Positions 20,321 through 30,440 of a stretch of DNA of 64,000 nt are shown piece by piece. The first letter of the stretch is position 1. Each line of letters starts with the position of its first letter. The notes below the pieces were generated by a model. It made no database searches, was not told where the DNA came from, and was given only the letters and a program-made list of their open reading frames with translations. This stretch comes from Azolla caroliniana (Eukaryota; Polypodiophyta): assembly GCA_043228905.1 (NCBI GenBank), contig JBHGNT010000007.1, positions 8,246,001 to 8,310,000 on the forward strand, given 5' to 3'. A program made the translations under genes and the position numbers.

Positions 20321-22184
20321 TCAGGGTCGCTGCGCCATCCTGTTGTAGTACTCATGTTTGGTGGGGCACTCACTAACCATGTGTGGACCCTGGCAATTGA
20401 AACATTTCAAATCTGATCGTCTGAGACTATTATTGTTGCGATATCCCATTGACGGGCCCCTCTGCTCTCCTCTCAAGACGTACACTGGTATTTGGTCCCC
20501 TTCGAAATCTATGAAGTGGGAGAGTATCTCTTCTTCGACACCGTACTCTCGGTATGAATCTTCATAGTCGGGCATACCTCCCCCAGCTTGGGTTTGGGTA
20601 TCAACAGTGTATTCTAGTTCGGCGAGGCGAGCTCCGATGCGTGGTAATGGAGGTTGTTGGGGAAGTATTGCCGGGAGTTGCTGGTGAGCAAGCAGCGGTG
20701 GTGAACGTGGATGCTCGACCATTGGTGTTTGGCTATACCTTCCGTTTGGGGCTTGCCAACAGTTTTCTTGAGAGTGCATCACGAAGGCTTTGCACCATTT
20801 ACAGTATTGAGGTCTCCGTTGGTGGAGGAGGGGGCACTCATGCCCTGTGTGATGGCCATGGCACACCGCACACCTGACGTTTTCTCGTTGAGCGTATGCT
20901 TAGGGGCCTTTCCATCCGAGGTGATTTCGGCGGTGCGAGTGGGGCGGAATCCAAGGGCTTCTCACGGTTGTTTGTGGGGGCTTGGGTGGGTATCCGTAAC
21001 CCGCTCATTGAATCTTCGAAAGTCATCACTATTGTGCAAGCTTCAGCGAATGACCGACACATCCTGGCAATCAAGAAATTTTGGAGTGTCGGGTCGAACA
21101 ACCCGTTGATGAAGCGACTCATCAACTTGTCATCAGACATCTTGTCGCTTGGGCTACAACGATGGTGGACGCTTTTCGTGCGACGTATGTAATCTCTAAC
21201 GGTCTCAGTCGCTTCTTGCTTGAGGGCAAAAAGCTGGTCGATCGGGTTCCATTTATTCCCTCGACGAGCGAAGTTTATCAAGAAATCTTCGATGACGTAC
21301 TCGAAGTCAGCGACGATGTCTTCATTCAAGGTCCTAAACCAAATTCCAGCTTGGTCGTCGAGTGTAAGTCCGAATGCAGCCACTTTAGTGGTCTCGGCGA
21401 GGGGTTCATAAGCTCGGCATATTTGCTTGAACCTCTCTATGTGGTCGTATGCATCACCGAAACGAAGGAAACGGGGGACTAGTTTAGAAATGGAAGCGCT
21501 CTTCCCGCAGTCGTTTGTGGGGTTTCTCGAATTGTCGGCGGGCACTCGTTCTTTTTCCATCAATGCCACGAGGGTTTGGATGGATTGTAATGCCAATGCA
21601 AGTTCGGCATTCGGGGGTGTTGAGGTAGTTTGGTCTGGTGTGGGGGTCACTTCTATACGCGGTGGGGTTGGAGGTCGTCATGTGTGGGCTTCGTTCGGGG
21701 TGTTCCTTGTTGTGCTCGAATGTGGTGCGGGGCTGTGTTCGCGGTCCCGACGGTGCGTATGTGACGAGGCCTCTAGAATATTAAGTTTTTGTTGTACTCG
21801 CACAAACATGTCTTTCCTTTCTGCTAAAGCAGCTTCAATATCGCGGGTGACGCCTTTCGGTTGCCCTCTTTTTGCAAGTTGCACCGTCCATATGTTGATT
21901 TCTTGCTCTAGTGCGCGTAACTCCTGCATGGTGTCCCGTATGTGGCGCTCGACGCTAAGTGGGTCTGCTATTGGGCTCTCTTGTAGTGGGGGTGTGTCGA
22001 GGGGTGCTTTGTTTGTTGGGCTTGATAAGAGGTTCATGGTTGGTAGTGTTCCCGGGGTTAGCCACCCTCCATGGTACTGAGTCGGGTTAGATGGGTCAGC
22101 ACCCTGTATTTGGTTGGTTTGTGTAGACTCCTCTTGGCGTGTGGGTCGGGTTTTGAACATCCTTGTCCATGAGGATCCGGCCAT
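20321..22184 (-). pseudogene. Gypsy-1 Gag
   Basis: The ATG at 22182-22184 starts Gag, with one TGA near 21675 and a +1/-1 frameshift near 20850-20880. Order: Pro/Thr-rich N-terminus with a short coiled coil (ERHIRDTMQELRALEQEIN), then the retrotransposon Gag domain with FLRFGDAYDHIERFKQICRAY, AGIWFRTL and AVRDYIRR-type motifs (here ETVRDYIRRTK). Zinc knuckles follow: CAVCHGHHTGHEC, CKWCKAFVMHSQENC and CFNCQGPHMVSEC. Two of these have three residues between the second Cys and His instead of four. Gag ends at a TGA at 20318-20320, followed in frame by a further knuckle. Gag packages element RNA in the cytoplasm. Confidence 0.88.
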
Positions 22185-23057
22185 ATTCTCTTGTCAAGGG
22201 TTGCAGTTTTTTTTAATTTTTTTAAATTTTTATATGTTAAGTATTTATTTATAAGTGACTTTGTGGGTTTGGTGTGCTTTGATCTTTTGTCGAAAGATTT
22301 GGGTTCGTCGAAGGATGTGGGTTCGTCGGAAGATGATCTTTCGTCGAAGGATTTTGTCGAAAAATGATCTTTCGTCGACGGATGTGGGTTCGTCGAACTT
22401 TGATCTTTCGTTGAAGGATGAGTGTTTCTCGAAAGATGATCTTTCGTCGAAGGATGTGAGCTTGGTGAAGGATGTGGGTTCGTTGAACTTTGATCTTTCG
22501 TCGAAAGATGCAGGTTCGTCGAACTTTGTTCTTTCGACAAAGGATGTGAACTCGGTGAAGGATGTGGGTACGTCGAACTTTGATCTTTCGTCGAAAGATG
22601 CGGGTTCGTCGAACTTTGATCTTTCGACGAAAGATGCGGGTTCATCGAACTTTGATCTTTCGACGAAAGATGCGGGTTCGTCGAACTTTGATCTTTCGAC
22701 GAAAGATGCGGGTTCGTCGAACTTTGATCTTTCGACGAAGGGTGAGGGTTCGTCGAAAGATGATCTTCGATGAACTTTGAGCGGGAACTTTGAATTTTTT
22801 TTGTGTTCACTCTTGCCCTACAACGGTCAAATCTCAACTATACTTAGTGTTAACCGAACGAATAGCTTGCTAATGTTTGGGCGATTAAGGAAGGATAAAT
22901 TAAAAACGAAAATTAACTTAATTAAACTATGAAATAGTGAGCAAAAATAAAAATAAAAATAAACGGAAAATGGTGGTTCCCTTTCAATTTCTTCCCTCGT
23001 CAAGTGGGTTGCCTACGAGTGTTTGACTACTCGAAATCGGCTTCAAGCGGCGGTCGT
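22185..23057 (-). other. Gypsy-1 5' leader
   Basis: This is the stretch between primer site and gag ATG in element sense. It is mostly the 36-bp minisatellite described separately. The remainder is AT-rich and has no convincing gene. A 259-codon frame without a clear ATG covers the repeats and runs past the gag start in another frame. Confidence 0.7.
22283..22775 (-). repeat. 36-bp minisatellite in the Gypsy-1 leader
   Basis: The unit is 36 bp, so repeats keep the reading frame. On the plus strand each unit contains GATCTTTCGACGAAAGATG, itself an inverted repeat (ATCTTTCG/CGAAAGAT), followed by CGGGTTCGTCGAAC. About a dozen units are present, and the right-hand ones are nearly identical. On the minus strand they read as a 12-residue repeat, (S/T)KDQSSTNPH(P/L)S. 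Both strands are open, so coding is not proven. Confidence 0.88.
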
Positions 23058-23076
23058 ATCCCCGGCAGCGGCGCCA
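23058..23076 (-). other. Gypsy-1 primer binding site, tRNA-Asp type
   Basis: In element sense TGGCGCCGCTGCCGGGGAT lies six bases after the LTR end. It is complementary to the 3' end of plant tRNA-Asp as I remember it, with one mismatch (GCTGCC for GTTGCC). Athila-like elements use this primer type. Confidence 0.75.
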
Positions 23077-23082
23077 AATAGA

Positions 23083-23650
23083 TGTCTGCGATCTATGTAT
23101 CGATGGAGTTAACTCCTCGATGTCGTTTGCGGAGCTCGGACCGGCATATACCCTTTTGATGGCGAATCGGGCGGAGGTAGTTGTCGGATACCTCCGAGCC
23201 TCACACTCACTTAACGGTTAATAGATTATTAAGCAAGATATCTCTCTCATTCTCTCAAGCTCTCTCTCATAGACAATAGATTAATAGACATAGGCAATAA
23301 GAAGGAAGAGTATGTTTATTAACCCTCTTAGCTAAGAGGTCTAGCACCAACAAGGAAGAGAGATTAGTGTTCTTTAATTAAACACTTCACTAATCTCTCT
23401 TAAACTCGAGGGTTACAAGAAGGAGGAGAGGAAACTCTAGTTCTAATCAATAGGAGCTCTTTACAAATGGGAGACCCTCACAAAGCCACCACTAGGTGGT
23501 TTATATAGCATTCACATTAAGGGTATGGGCTTTTCACACTTGGGCGTCCCTTAGCCTCTTTTCCTTTTCGTAGGTCCTTCAACGCTTACTACGTCCTTGT
23601 TGATGCGCTCTTCTTCATGAATGGTTGTGGTGCAATCCAAGCGCTTAACA
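23083..23650 (-). repeat. Gypsy-1 5' LTR
   Basis: 568 bp. In element sense it starts TGTTAAGCGC and ends CGCAGACA. It is about 97% identical to the LTR at 8065-8632 by hand alignment. It should hold the element's promoter; TATATAAACC on the minus strand near 23508 is the best TATA candidate. Confidence 0.92.
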
Positions 23651-23714
23651 TTAAGGTGTGTGCCTGCTAAGTACATGGGGTCTCTCCGCGAGAGTTCGAA
23701 TCTTTCAGGTGAGG
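23651..23714 (+). pseudogene. 3' part of the tRNA-Ser copy split by Gypsy-1
   Basis: It starts with the second TTAAG (23651-23655) and continues GGTGTGTGCCTGCTAAGTAC through the variable and T arms. It has extra changes (TCTCTCCGCG, CTTTCAGGTGAGG) compared with the intact copies. Confidence 0.88.
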
Positions 23715-24327
23715 ACTTCTTGCAAGACTGTGTTTCCATGCATCCAAAGAATAGAAGGGATAAAGGTGATTGCTTAAAAATATTTTATATCACTATAGTC
23801 ATTCGTTATATTTCATGGTGTTAAGACAATAGCGGTGTAGTATTATTTCATTTCCCGAACCATTAAAAGTTTCAATTTAATTTTTATAACTAGTTTCATT
23901 TTAATTTTTATCTGATTAGTTTGGCCGTGTGGTTGAGGTTTGTGCCTCATTTGTATATTGGGCCTCGCCGCGAGAGATCGAATCTCGCAGCTGACGACAT
24001 CTTGCGAGACTATGTTTCCATATATCCAAAGAACTAAAAGCATACATGTGATTGCTTAAAAAGATTTAGGCCAATATTTTCATGGGTTATGTTTCTTGTT
24101 GTGAAAACAGATCTAAGATACTACTATTTAATTTCCCTAAACATGAAAATTTCTCGCGAGTAGACTGTGTTTCCATACATCCCAAGAATTGATGGGATAC
24201 ATGTGATTGTTTTGAAAGAGTTTTTGTCACTATTGTCATTGGTTATATTTCCTGGTGTGAAAACCATATCAGAATAGTACTATTTAGTTTCCCTAACCGT
24301 TTAAACTTTATATTTAATTTATATATA

Positions 24328-25121
24328 CGACAAGTCCTGGATATTAGTAAATGATGACCAGCTTCTTTTTTTCTAACAATAAGAAATTGGCGGACTAGTA
24401 ACTAGTCTTGGCCAACAACCTAGCACGCACGATGAAAGCCCGCGGAGAACAATTTTTTAGTAATAGAAACAACAGTGGCTATTTTGGCTCACGTAGCTCA
24501 AAGGATAGAGCATTCCTATGTACCACCCGGGTTGGCGGGAAACTAGCCGGTTCGAGTCCGGTCGTGGGCTGGTGGGAGGAACAAGCAAGAATGGTTCAAT
24601 ACGGCGTCTAACAGGCAAATCAAGAATTTCACTTCGAATCCTGGACTTTAGCACCTTGCTGTTTATGGTGTTTCATGATCAGTATCGGAAACGAATGGAG
24701 AAGCGGTAGAACGTGCGGAACCGCATATTGGATTATTCTAGTGCGGCATGAAGCTGCTGGCGCCGAGTCGGCCGGATGAAAGCCGTTAGCGATGCTCCGC
24801 TGCTTCTTTGCGTACCAGATTATGTTATACCTTTTATTGGATCGGAAAGTAGGCACCACTTGTTGATACAACAAGCGGCCTACTTGGTAGGTTCTGGGAC
24901 GTGGTTCTCCAATTATGCTATCCTCGCGGAGATGACCTAGTAATAGGTGGTTCGAAGGCCTAAGGTGACGAAACAGTACTCGTGTCTGCGGTGATTGGGG
25001 TCGAAGTTTCATGGCACAAGTCTCTTGAGTCATCGAATGGTTCACTTGAGTTCGCTTCGCGATTGATTCAAGTGGCAGGGAATTGATATATCGTCGATCC
25101 CGTTCAAGCTTGTTACCACTG
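24328..25121. other. Organelle-like insert in the tRNA array
   Basis: About 0.8 kb of balanced base composition replaces a short piece of array spacer (ATATATGTAGATTC in other units). It has no long protein frame and reads like structured RNA or organelle intron DNA, for example GGCGCCGAGTCGGCCGG and GAAAGCCGTTAGC. My best guess is a nuclear copy of mitochondrial intron or intergenic DNA, but I cannot name the locus. Both junctions fall inside the same AT-rich spacer, as expected for end-joining capture. Confidence 0.5.
24486..24570 (+). other. tRNA-like fold inside the organelle-like insert
   Basis: GCTCACG and CGTGGGC can form a 7-bp acceptor, GCTC-loop-GAGC a D arm, and GCCGG-TTCGAGT-CCGGT a T arm. 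The central part does not give a normal anticodon arm. It may be a tRNA remnant or chance structure in an intron. Confidence 0.3.
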
Positions 25122-25146
25122 CTAGAGTCAATTTAACCTTTATCCA

Positions 25147-25228
25147 GTCACTTTGGCCGAGTGGTTAAGGCGTGTGCTTGCTAAGTACATGGGTTTTCCT
25201 GCGAGAGTTCGAATCTCTTAGGTGATGA
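25147..25228 (+). pseudogene. tRNA-Ser pseudogene
   Basis: The anticodon loop is TTGCTAA (anticodon still GCT). The variable arm reads GGGTTTTCC, which introduces an internal T4 Pol III stop. The T-arm side has TTAGGTGATG. Confidence 0.7.
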
Positions 25229-25824
25229 CTTCTTACAAGAGTGTGATCTAAAGAATTGAAGGGATACATGTGATTGCTTTGAAAGATTTTTTATCAATAT
25301 ATTGGTTATATTTCATGGTGTGAAGACAATATCGGTGTAGTACTATTTCTTTTCCCTAAACATTTAAAATTTTAATTTAATTTTGATAACTAGTTTCATT
25401 TAAATTTTAATCTACTTAGTTTGGCCATGTGGTTGAGGTTTGTGCCTGCTTTGACTATTGGGCCACGCCGCGATATATCGAATCTCGCAGTTGACAACAT
25501 CTTGCGAGACTGTGTTTTCATATATTCAAAGAACTCAAAAGATACATGTGCTTCTTTAAAAAGATTTGTGAAAATTTAACTTTTATAACTAGTTTCATTT
25601 TTTTATTTATCTACTTAGTTTGGCGGTGTGGTTGAGGTTTGTGCCATACATCTCAAGAATTGATGGGATACATGTCATTGCTTCGAAAGATATTTTGTCA
25701 CTATTGACATTGGTTATATTTCTTGGTGTGAAAACCATATCAGAATAGTATTATTTAATTTCCCTAACCATTAAAACTATTTATTTAAATTTTATAACTA
25801 GATTCAATTTAACCTTTATATAGA

Positions 25825-25906
25825 GTGGGTTTGGCCTAGTGGTTAAGGCGTGTGCCTGCTAAGTACATGGGGTCTCCCCGTGAGAGTTCGAATCTCTCAG
25901 GTGACG
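25825..25906 (+). pseudogene. tRNA-Ser(GCU) pseudogene
   Basis: The body matches, but the acceptor GTGGGTT no longer pairs with AGGTGAC and the A box reads TGGCCTAGTGG. Confidence 0.7.
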
Positions 25907-26521
25907 ACTTCTTGAAAGACTTTGTCTCCATACATCCAAAGAATTGAAGGGATACATGTGATTGCTTGAAAAGATTTTATATCACTATAGTCATTGGTTA
26001 TATTTCATGGTGTAAAGACAATATCGGTGTAGTATTAATTTATTTCCATAAACATTTAAAGTTTCAACTTATGTTTTATAACTAGTTTCATTTTAATTTC
26101 TATCTACTTTGTTTGGCTGTGTGGTTGAGGTTTGTGCCTGACTTGTATATTGGGCCTCGCCGCGAGAGATCGAATCTCGTATCTGACGACATCTTGCGAG
26201 ACTGTGTTAAATCCATATATTCAAAGAACTCAAAAGATACATGGGCTTCCTTAAAAAGATTTGTGTCAATTCAATTTTTATAACTAGTTTCATTTTTTTA
26301 TTTATCTACTCAATTTGGCCGTGTGATTGAGGTTTGTGCCATACATCCCCAGAATTGATGGGATACATGTCATTGCTTCGAAAGATATTTTGTCACTATT
26401 GACATTGGTTATATTTGTTGGTGTGAAAACCATATTAGAAAAGTATTATTTAATTTTCCTAACCATTTAAACGTTGTATTTTAATAAATTTTACAACTAG
26501 ATTCAATTTAACCTTTATCTA

Positions 26522-26603
26522 GTCACTTTGGCCGAGTGGTTAAGGCGTGTGCCTGCTAAGTACATGGGGTCTCCCCGCGAGAGTTCGAATCTCTCAGGTG
26601 ACG
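26522..26603 (+). tRNA. tRNA-Ser(GCU), intact copy in right array
   Basis: Sequence identical to the copies at 1184, 2512 and 3840, although it lies about 21 kb away in the window and its spacers have diverged. All stems pair. No T4 terminator lies immediately downstream. Retention of the exact sequence suggests either recent gene conversion or constraint. Confidence 0.82.
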
Positions 26604-27072
26604 ACTTCTTGCAAGTCTGTGTTTCCATGCATCCAAAGAATAGAAGGGATATATGTGATTGCTTAAAAATATTTTATATCACTATAGTCATTCGTTATAT
26701 TTCATGGTGTTAAGATAATATCGATGTAGTATTATTTCATTTCCTGAACCATTAAAAGTTTCAATTTAATTTTTATAACTAGTTTCATTTTAATTTTTAT
26801 CTGATTAGTTTGGTCGTGTGGTTGAGGTTTGTGCCTGATTTGTATATTGGGCCTTGCCGCGAGAGATCGAATCTCGCAGTTGACGACATCTTGCGAGACT
26901 ATGTTTCCATATATCCAAAGAACTAAAAGCATACATGTGATTGCTTAAAAAGATTTAGGCCAATATTGTCATGGGTTATGTTTCTTGTTGTGAAAACAGA
27001 TATAAGATACTACTATTTAATTTCCCTAAACATGAAAATTTCTCGCGAGTAGACTGTGTTTCCATACATCCC

Positions 27073-28190
27073 AGATCCTTTAGTATACGCTTGAGCCTTA
27101 CGGTTTCGCATGCGGCGACCGCCGCGCCCCTGTATTCTGTTTCCGTACTCGACAATGTGACTGTTGGTTGTTTCTTGCTACTCCAGGAGATTGCTCCGCT
27201 ATTGAGGGAGAAGACGAAGCCTGACGTGGATTGTCTATCCGTTTTGTATCCTGCCCAGTCCGCGTCTGTGTACCCTTCAAGTCGAATAACCGTATTCGAC
27301 TTATACATGATGCCGTAGTCCAATTTTGTACTAACATACCAAAGTATCCTCTTAATGCAATAGAGGTGAAGATTTCGTGGATTCTGCATGAATTGGCTAT
27401 GGAGGCCGACCAAATAATTGAGGTCGGGTCGCGTAATGGTCAGGTAGATTAGACTACCGATCAGTTGACGATACTGAGTCGGCTCGCTCTCGGCTGTGCC
27501 GGAACTGACATCGATCTTGAGATTACGATCAAGTGGGGTAGACACAGGTTTGCACTTTGTCATTCTGAATTTGTATAGTAGGTTGAGGACGTAGTGCCTT
27601 TGTGAGATCATTGTCCCGATTGGTGTTCGAATTACTTCAATACCTAGGAAGTAATGAAGCTCGTGCAGGTCTTCCATTTCGAATCTGCCAGAAAGAAGTG
27701 TTTTAACTTTGTTAATCTCGGCGAGATCCTTTCCTCCGATGAATAAATCATCCACGTAAAGAATGATGACAATTGGGTTATCCGACTCGTTTTGGATGTA
27801 CAGAGAAGTGTCGGATTTTGACATGCGGAATCCGACTTGATGAAGATACTGCGTGATCTTCGAATGCCAAGCATGCGGTGCTTGTTTGAGGCCGTAGAGA
27901 GGCTTCTTGAGTTGGCATACGACGTGTGGATATCTGCGTGACTCAAATCCGGGTGGTTGAATCATATACACTTCCTCTTCTAGTTCCCCTTGAAGGAAGG
28001 CGTTCTTGACGTCCATCTGATGGAGATGCCACCCTTTTGCTGCGGCGAGTGCGATTACGGTTCGCACTGTTGTCATCTTTGCCACCGGGGTAAAGGTTTC
28101 TTCAAAGTCTACGCCATACGTTTGTGCATATCCTTTTGCGACCAGGCGTGCTTCGAAGCGATTTACAGATCCATCAGCATTGTGCTTCAC
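27073..28190 (-). pseudogene. Copia reverse transcriptase and RNase H (minus element)
   Basis: An open frame of about 370 Copia codons shows RLVAKGYAQTYGVDFEETF, WHLHQMDVKNAFLQGEL, KKPLYGLKQAPHAWH, and the RT catalytic ILYVDDLFIGG. RNase H follows with YTDADWAGYKTDRQSTSG, ISWSSKKQPTV and SSTETEYRGAAVAACE. The frame ends at the array junction, losing the last ~100 residues of RNase H. A single TGA near 28200 (GC*WIYKVK, Arg in relatives) separates it from the linker upstream. Confidence 0.92.
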
Positions 28191-28202
28191 CTTGTAGATC
28201 CA

Positions 28203-28841
28203 TCAGCAGCCAATCGTTTTCTTGTTTGGGGGAAGAGGACTAAGATCCCATGTCTCATTTTTACGCAGTGCTTCCATCTCCTCATTCATCGTGTCGACCC
28301 ATCGCGGATCCTTTGCAGCTTTGGAAAGTGTTTCCGGATCCCGTACAGACGCTACCTTCATCATGAATGCGTAATGATACGCCAAGTATTCGTCGTAGCC
28401 GTAGCGGCTTACGGGATTCTTTTCTCGTGTAGACCAGCTTGGGTTTTCGTTTGTAGGTTTTAGGGGGTTCTTCACACCATCTGTAAGGATGTCAAGGCTT
28501 TTGAGCTCATCGTCAAGATCAAAATGATCTTCATATTCTTGCATTTTCGCCTTGCCTTTGTCTAGATTCGGACCCTGCTGAGATGTGCTTTGATTGCTCG
28601 GGGGCTCTTGCGGTCCACTCAGCTGTGTCATAATTGGGCTTTCTTCGTGCATATGCGTAAGATGATCTTCGGCCTCCATCTCGATTACGGAAAAATTAGG
28701 GTCAGTTGGGGCCGTAACCGGAATCGTGTCTGGTGTGTACCAGGATGCGGACTCGTCGAAGACTACGTCTCGACTAATGCGAACTTTTCGGGTTGATGGA
28801 TTGTAGCATTTGTACCCATTCAGTTCGAGTGAGTATCCCAC
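28203..28841 (-). pseudogene. Copia integrase C-terminus and linker to RT (minus element)
   Basis: In the same frame as RT. It starts with LVGYSLELNGYKCYNP-type sequence and SRDVVFDESASWY, the usual C-terminal integrase motif, then an acidic Ser/Pro-rich linker, then AMKDPRW-like RWVDTMNEEMEALRKNETW just before RT. Confidence 0.88.
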
Positions 28842-28901
28842 GAGGATACATTTCTCCGACTTTGGATCAAGCTTTTATTGTGTGTCGTCGGGAATATGCA
28901 C

Positions 28902-29741
28902 TTATGTGATTGAGCCGAAGATACGGACATGTGACAAGTTCAGCTTCTTTCCAAAGAACTTCTCATGAGGAGTTATGTCATGAACTTTGGAGGTTACGCA
29001 CCTGTTCATGAGGTATACGGCCATGTTTGCCACTTCTGCCCAGTACGACTTTAGCAAGTTCTTCTCGTTCATCATGGCCCGTGCGACTTCTACTATGTGA
29101 CGGTTTTTATGCTCAGCTACGCCATTTTGCTGAGATGTATGTCGACACAAGAACTCTCATTTGATTCCTTCTTTTCGGAGATACATCGTGAATTCGTCCG
29201 AAAAGTATTCTTTGCCTCCGTCTGATCGAAGACAGCGTACATGCCGGCCCGTAGCCTTTTCAACTTCGGCTTTGAACTTCTGGAAGTGGCCGAATACTTC
29301 ACTCTTCTGCTTCATCGGATAAATCCAGGTGTTTCTGGAGAAGTCATGGATGAATGTCACATAGTACCGGCATCCGCCGAAGGTAGCTGTTTGGGCTGGT
29401 CCCCATACATCTGAATGTACAACATCCAGGATTCCTTTGCTCACATTCCACTCGTTCAGGAATGGATGACGACGTTGCTTTCCAAATTGGCATGCTTCGC
29501 ACACGCCTGATATCTCCTTTGCCGTGAAGTTCGGGAGTCCGATTATGACTCCTTTTGATTGCATATTTTGAAGCTTTTGTAGATTTACGTGGTCGATTCT
29601 CTTGTGCCACAATTTTAAGTCGGTTTCGACTTTCTGGTCCTTTGCGTACATGGCGGACTTTACCTCGCTCGACTCGAGGATGAACATACGACCTTTTGAC
29701 GGTCGTGTGCTACGACGTGATCGCCTTTTTCGATGAAGCAC
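28902..29741 (-). pseudogene. Copia GAG-pre-integrase and integrase core (minus element)
   Basis: The pre-integrase domain shows LWHKRIDHVNLQKLQ and a CEACQFGKQRRHPF zinc half. The integrase core has VVHSDVWGPAQTATFGG (first Asp), LRSDGGKEYFS (second Asp) and NGVAEHKNRHIVEVARAMM (Glu). A stop near 29152 splits the core, and another near 28899 precedes the C-terminus. The frame upstream joins the protease by a frameshift near 29700. Confidence 0.9.
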
Positions 29742-30127
29742 CCATCGCTATTGAAGCGTACTTGCATTCCTTGTTCCACAATTTGGCCGACCAAGACCAG
29801 GTTCTTCATGATAGTAGGCACATGCAACACGTTCTTGAGGTAGGTTTGTTCGCCGTTGTTTCCAAATGGGACATTCCCAATATGTTGGATTGGATGCGTC
29901 GTATCATCGCCCGTTTCGACATATCTGGGACTTTCGGGCTTTCACAATTCCCGAAACCAGTCTGAATGAGACGTCATGTGATTTGACGCTCTTGAATCGA
30001 CAAACCATACACTATTCGGCATGGAGGTGCTTGTTGACGCCTGTGTAGACATTGAGTGAGCTTTGTGCTTCATTATGAACATTCCGCCATGGTCGCCGTA
30101 GTCGGAGTTTGTGGTGTAGTTTGTCAA
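29700..30127 (-). pseudogene. Copia protease (minus element), active site altered
   Basis: VWFVDSRASNHMTSH replaces the normal DSGAS motif by DSRAS, so protease activity is very likely lost. Downstream in a shifted frame are NVLHVPTIMKNL and GQIVEQGMQVRF, typical of the Copia protease end. Confidence 0.85.
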
Positions 30128-30440
30128 CTAACGACTTGCTTCATCCGACTGGGAGTAGAGCATATGACCATTTGGTGTGTTGCTCCTCTGTCGGGCGTGA
30201 TTATCTTCGACCAACAATATCGACTGAAGGTCGAAAAAGGAGGGAGGATTCTCTCTCGCGAGAATGGCTGATCTAATCACGCTGAAACGCGGTGCTAAGC
30301 CATCGAGGCTTATCTGCACTAGTTCGTCATCGTCAATGACGATGTTAATTGATCTGAGGGCATCACATAGCTCCTTGATCTTCAAGGTATAGCTCGAGAT
30401 TGACATGTCCCTCTGTTGGATGCTATTCAGCTCCTGACAA
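30128..30440 (-). pseudogene. Copia Gag middle part (minus element)
   Basis: YTLKIKELCDALRSINI, LAPRFSVIRSAILAREN and FDLQSILLVEDNHARQR match Copia Gag. The zinc-knuckle region is deleted: the frame goes directly from QSDEASR to a stop and then LTNYTTNSDYG ahead of the protease. The N-terminal half of Gag is largely deleted too (30440-30525 keeps only CLASCVHDHMLGY-like pieces). Confidence 0.85.

Larger units (their letters stand above)
8065..23650 (-). mobile_element. Gypsy-1: 15.6-kb Ty3/Gypsy element with accessory coding region
   Basis: Two 568-bp LTRs, 5-bp target duplications, a tRNA-Asp-type primer site and a G-rich polypurine tract define a complete element transcribed on the minus strand. 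Order in its own sense: LTR, repeat-rich leader, gag, protease, RT, RNase H, integrase, second retropepsin-like domain, hairpin minisatellite, A-rich stretch, accessory ORFs, LTR. The primer site and large size recall the Athila/Tat side of plant Gypsy (inference). I count about 19 LTR mismatches over 568 bp by eye, mostly transitions. Coding regions have several nonsense changes and at least one frameshift, so it is not autonomous now. Confidence 0.93.
23715..27073 (+). repeat. tRNA-Ser-derived array, right part
   Basis: This continues the 0.7-kb array beyond Gypsy-1. Better copies begin at 25147, 25825 and 26522. Type B monomers begin near 23914, 25414, 26107 and 26814, and type C heads lie near 25619 and 26316. 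An organelle-like insert interrupts it at 24328-25121. The array ends at 27073, where CATACATCCC joins the truncated end of a minus-strand Copia. Confidence 0.85.

Noticed and set aside
22283-22775. CRISPR-like array.
   Set aside because: The units are contiguous, without unique spacers, and the context is a plant retrotransposon leader. The same applies to 13218-13640 and 63437-64000.
24486-24570. A functional tRNA in the organelle-like insert.
   Set aside because: Outer arms pair, but no normal anticodon arm can be drawn, so it is listed only as a tRNA-like fold.
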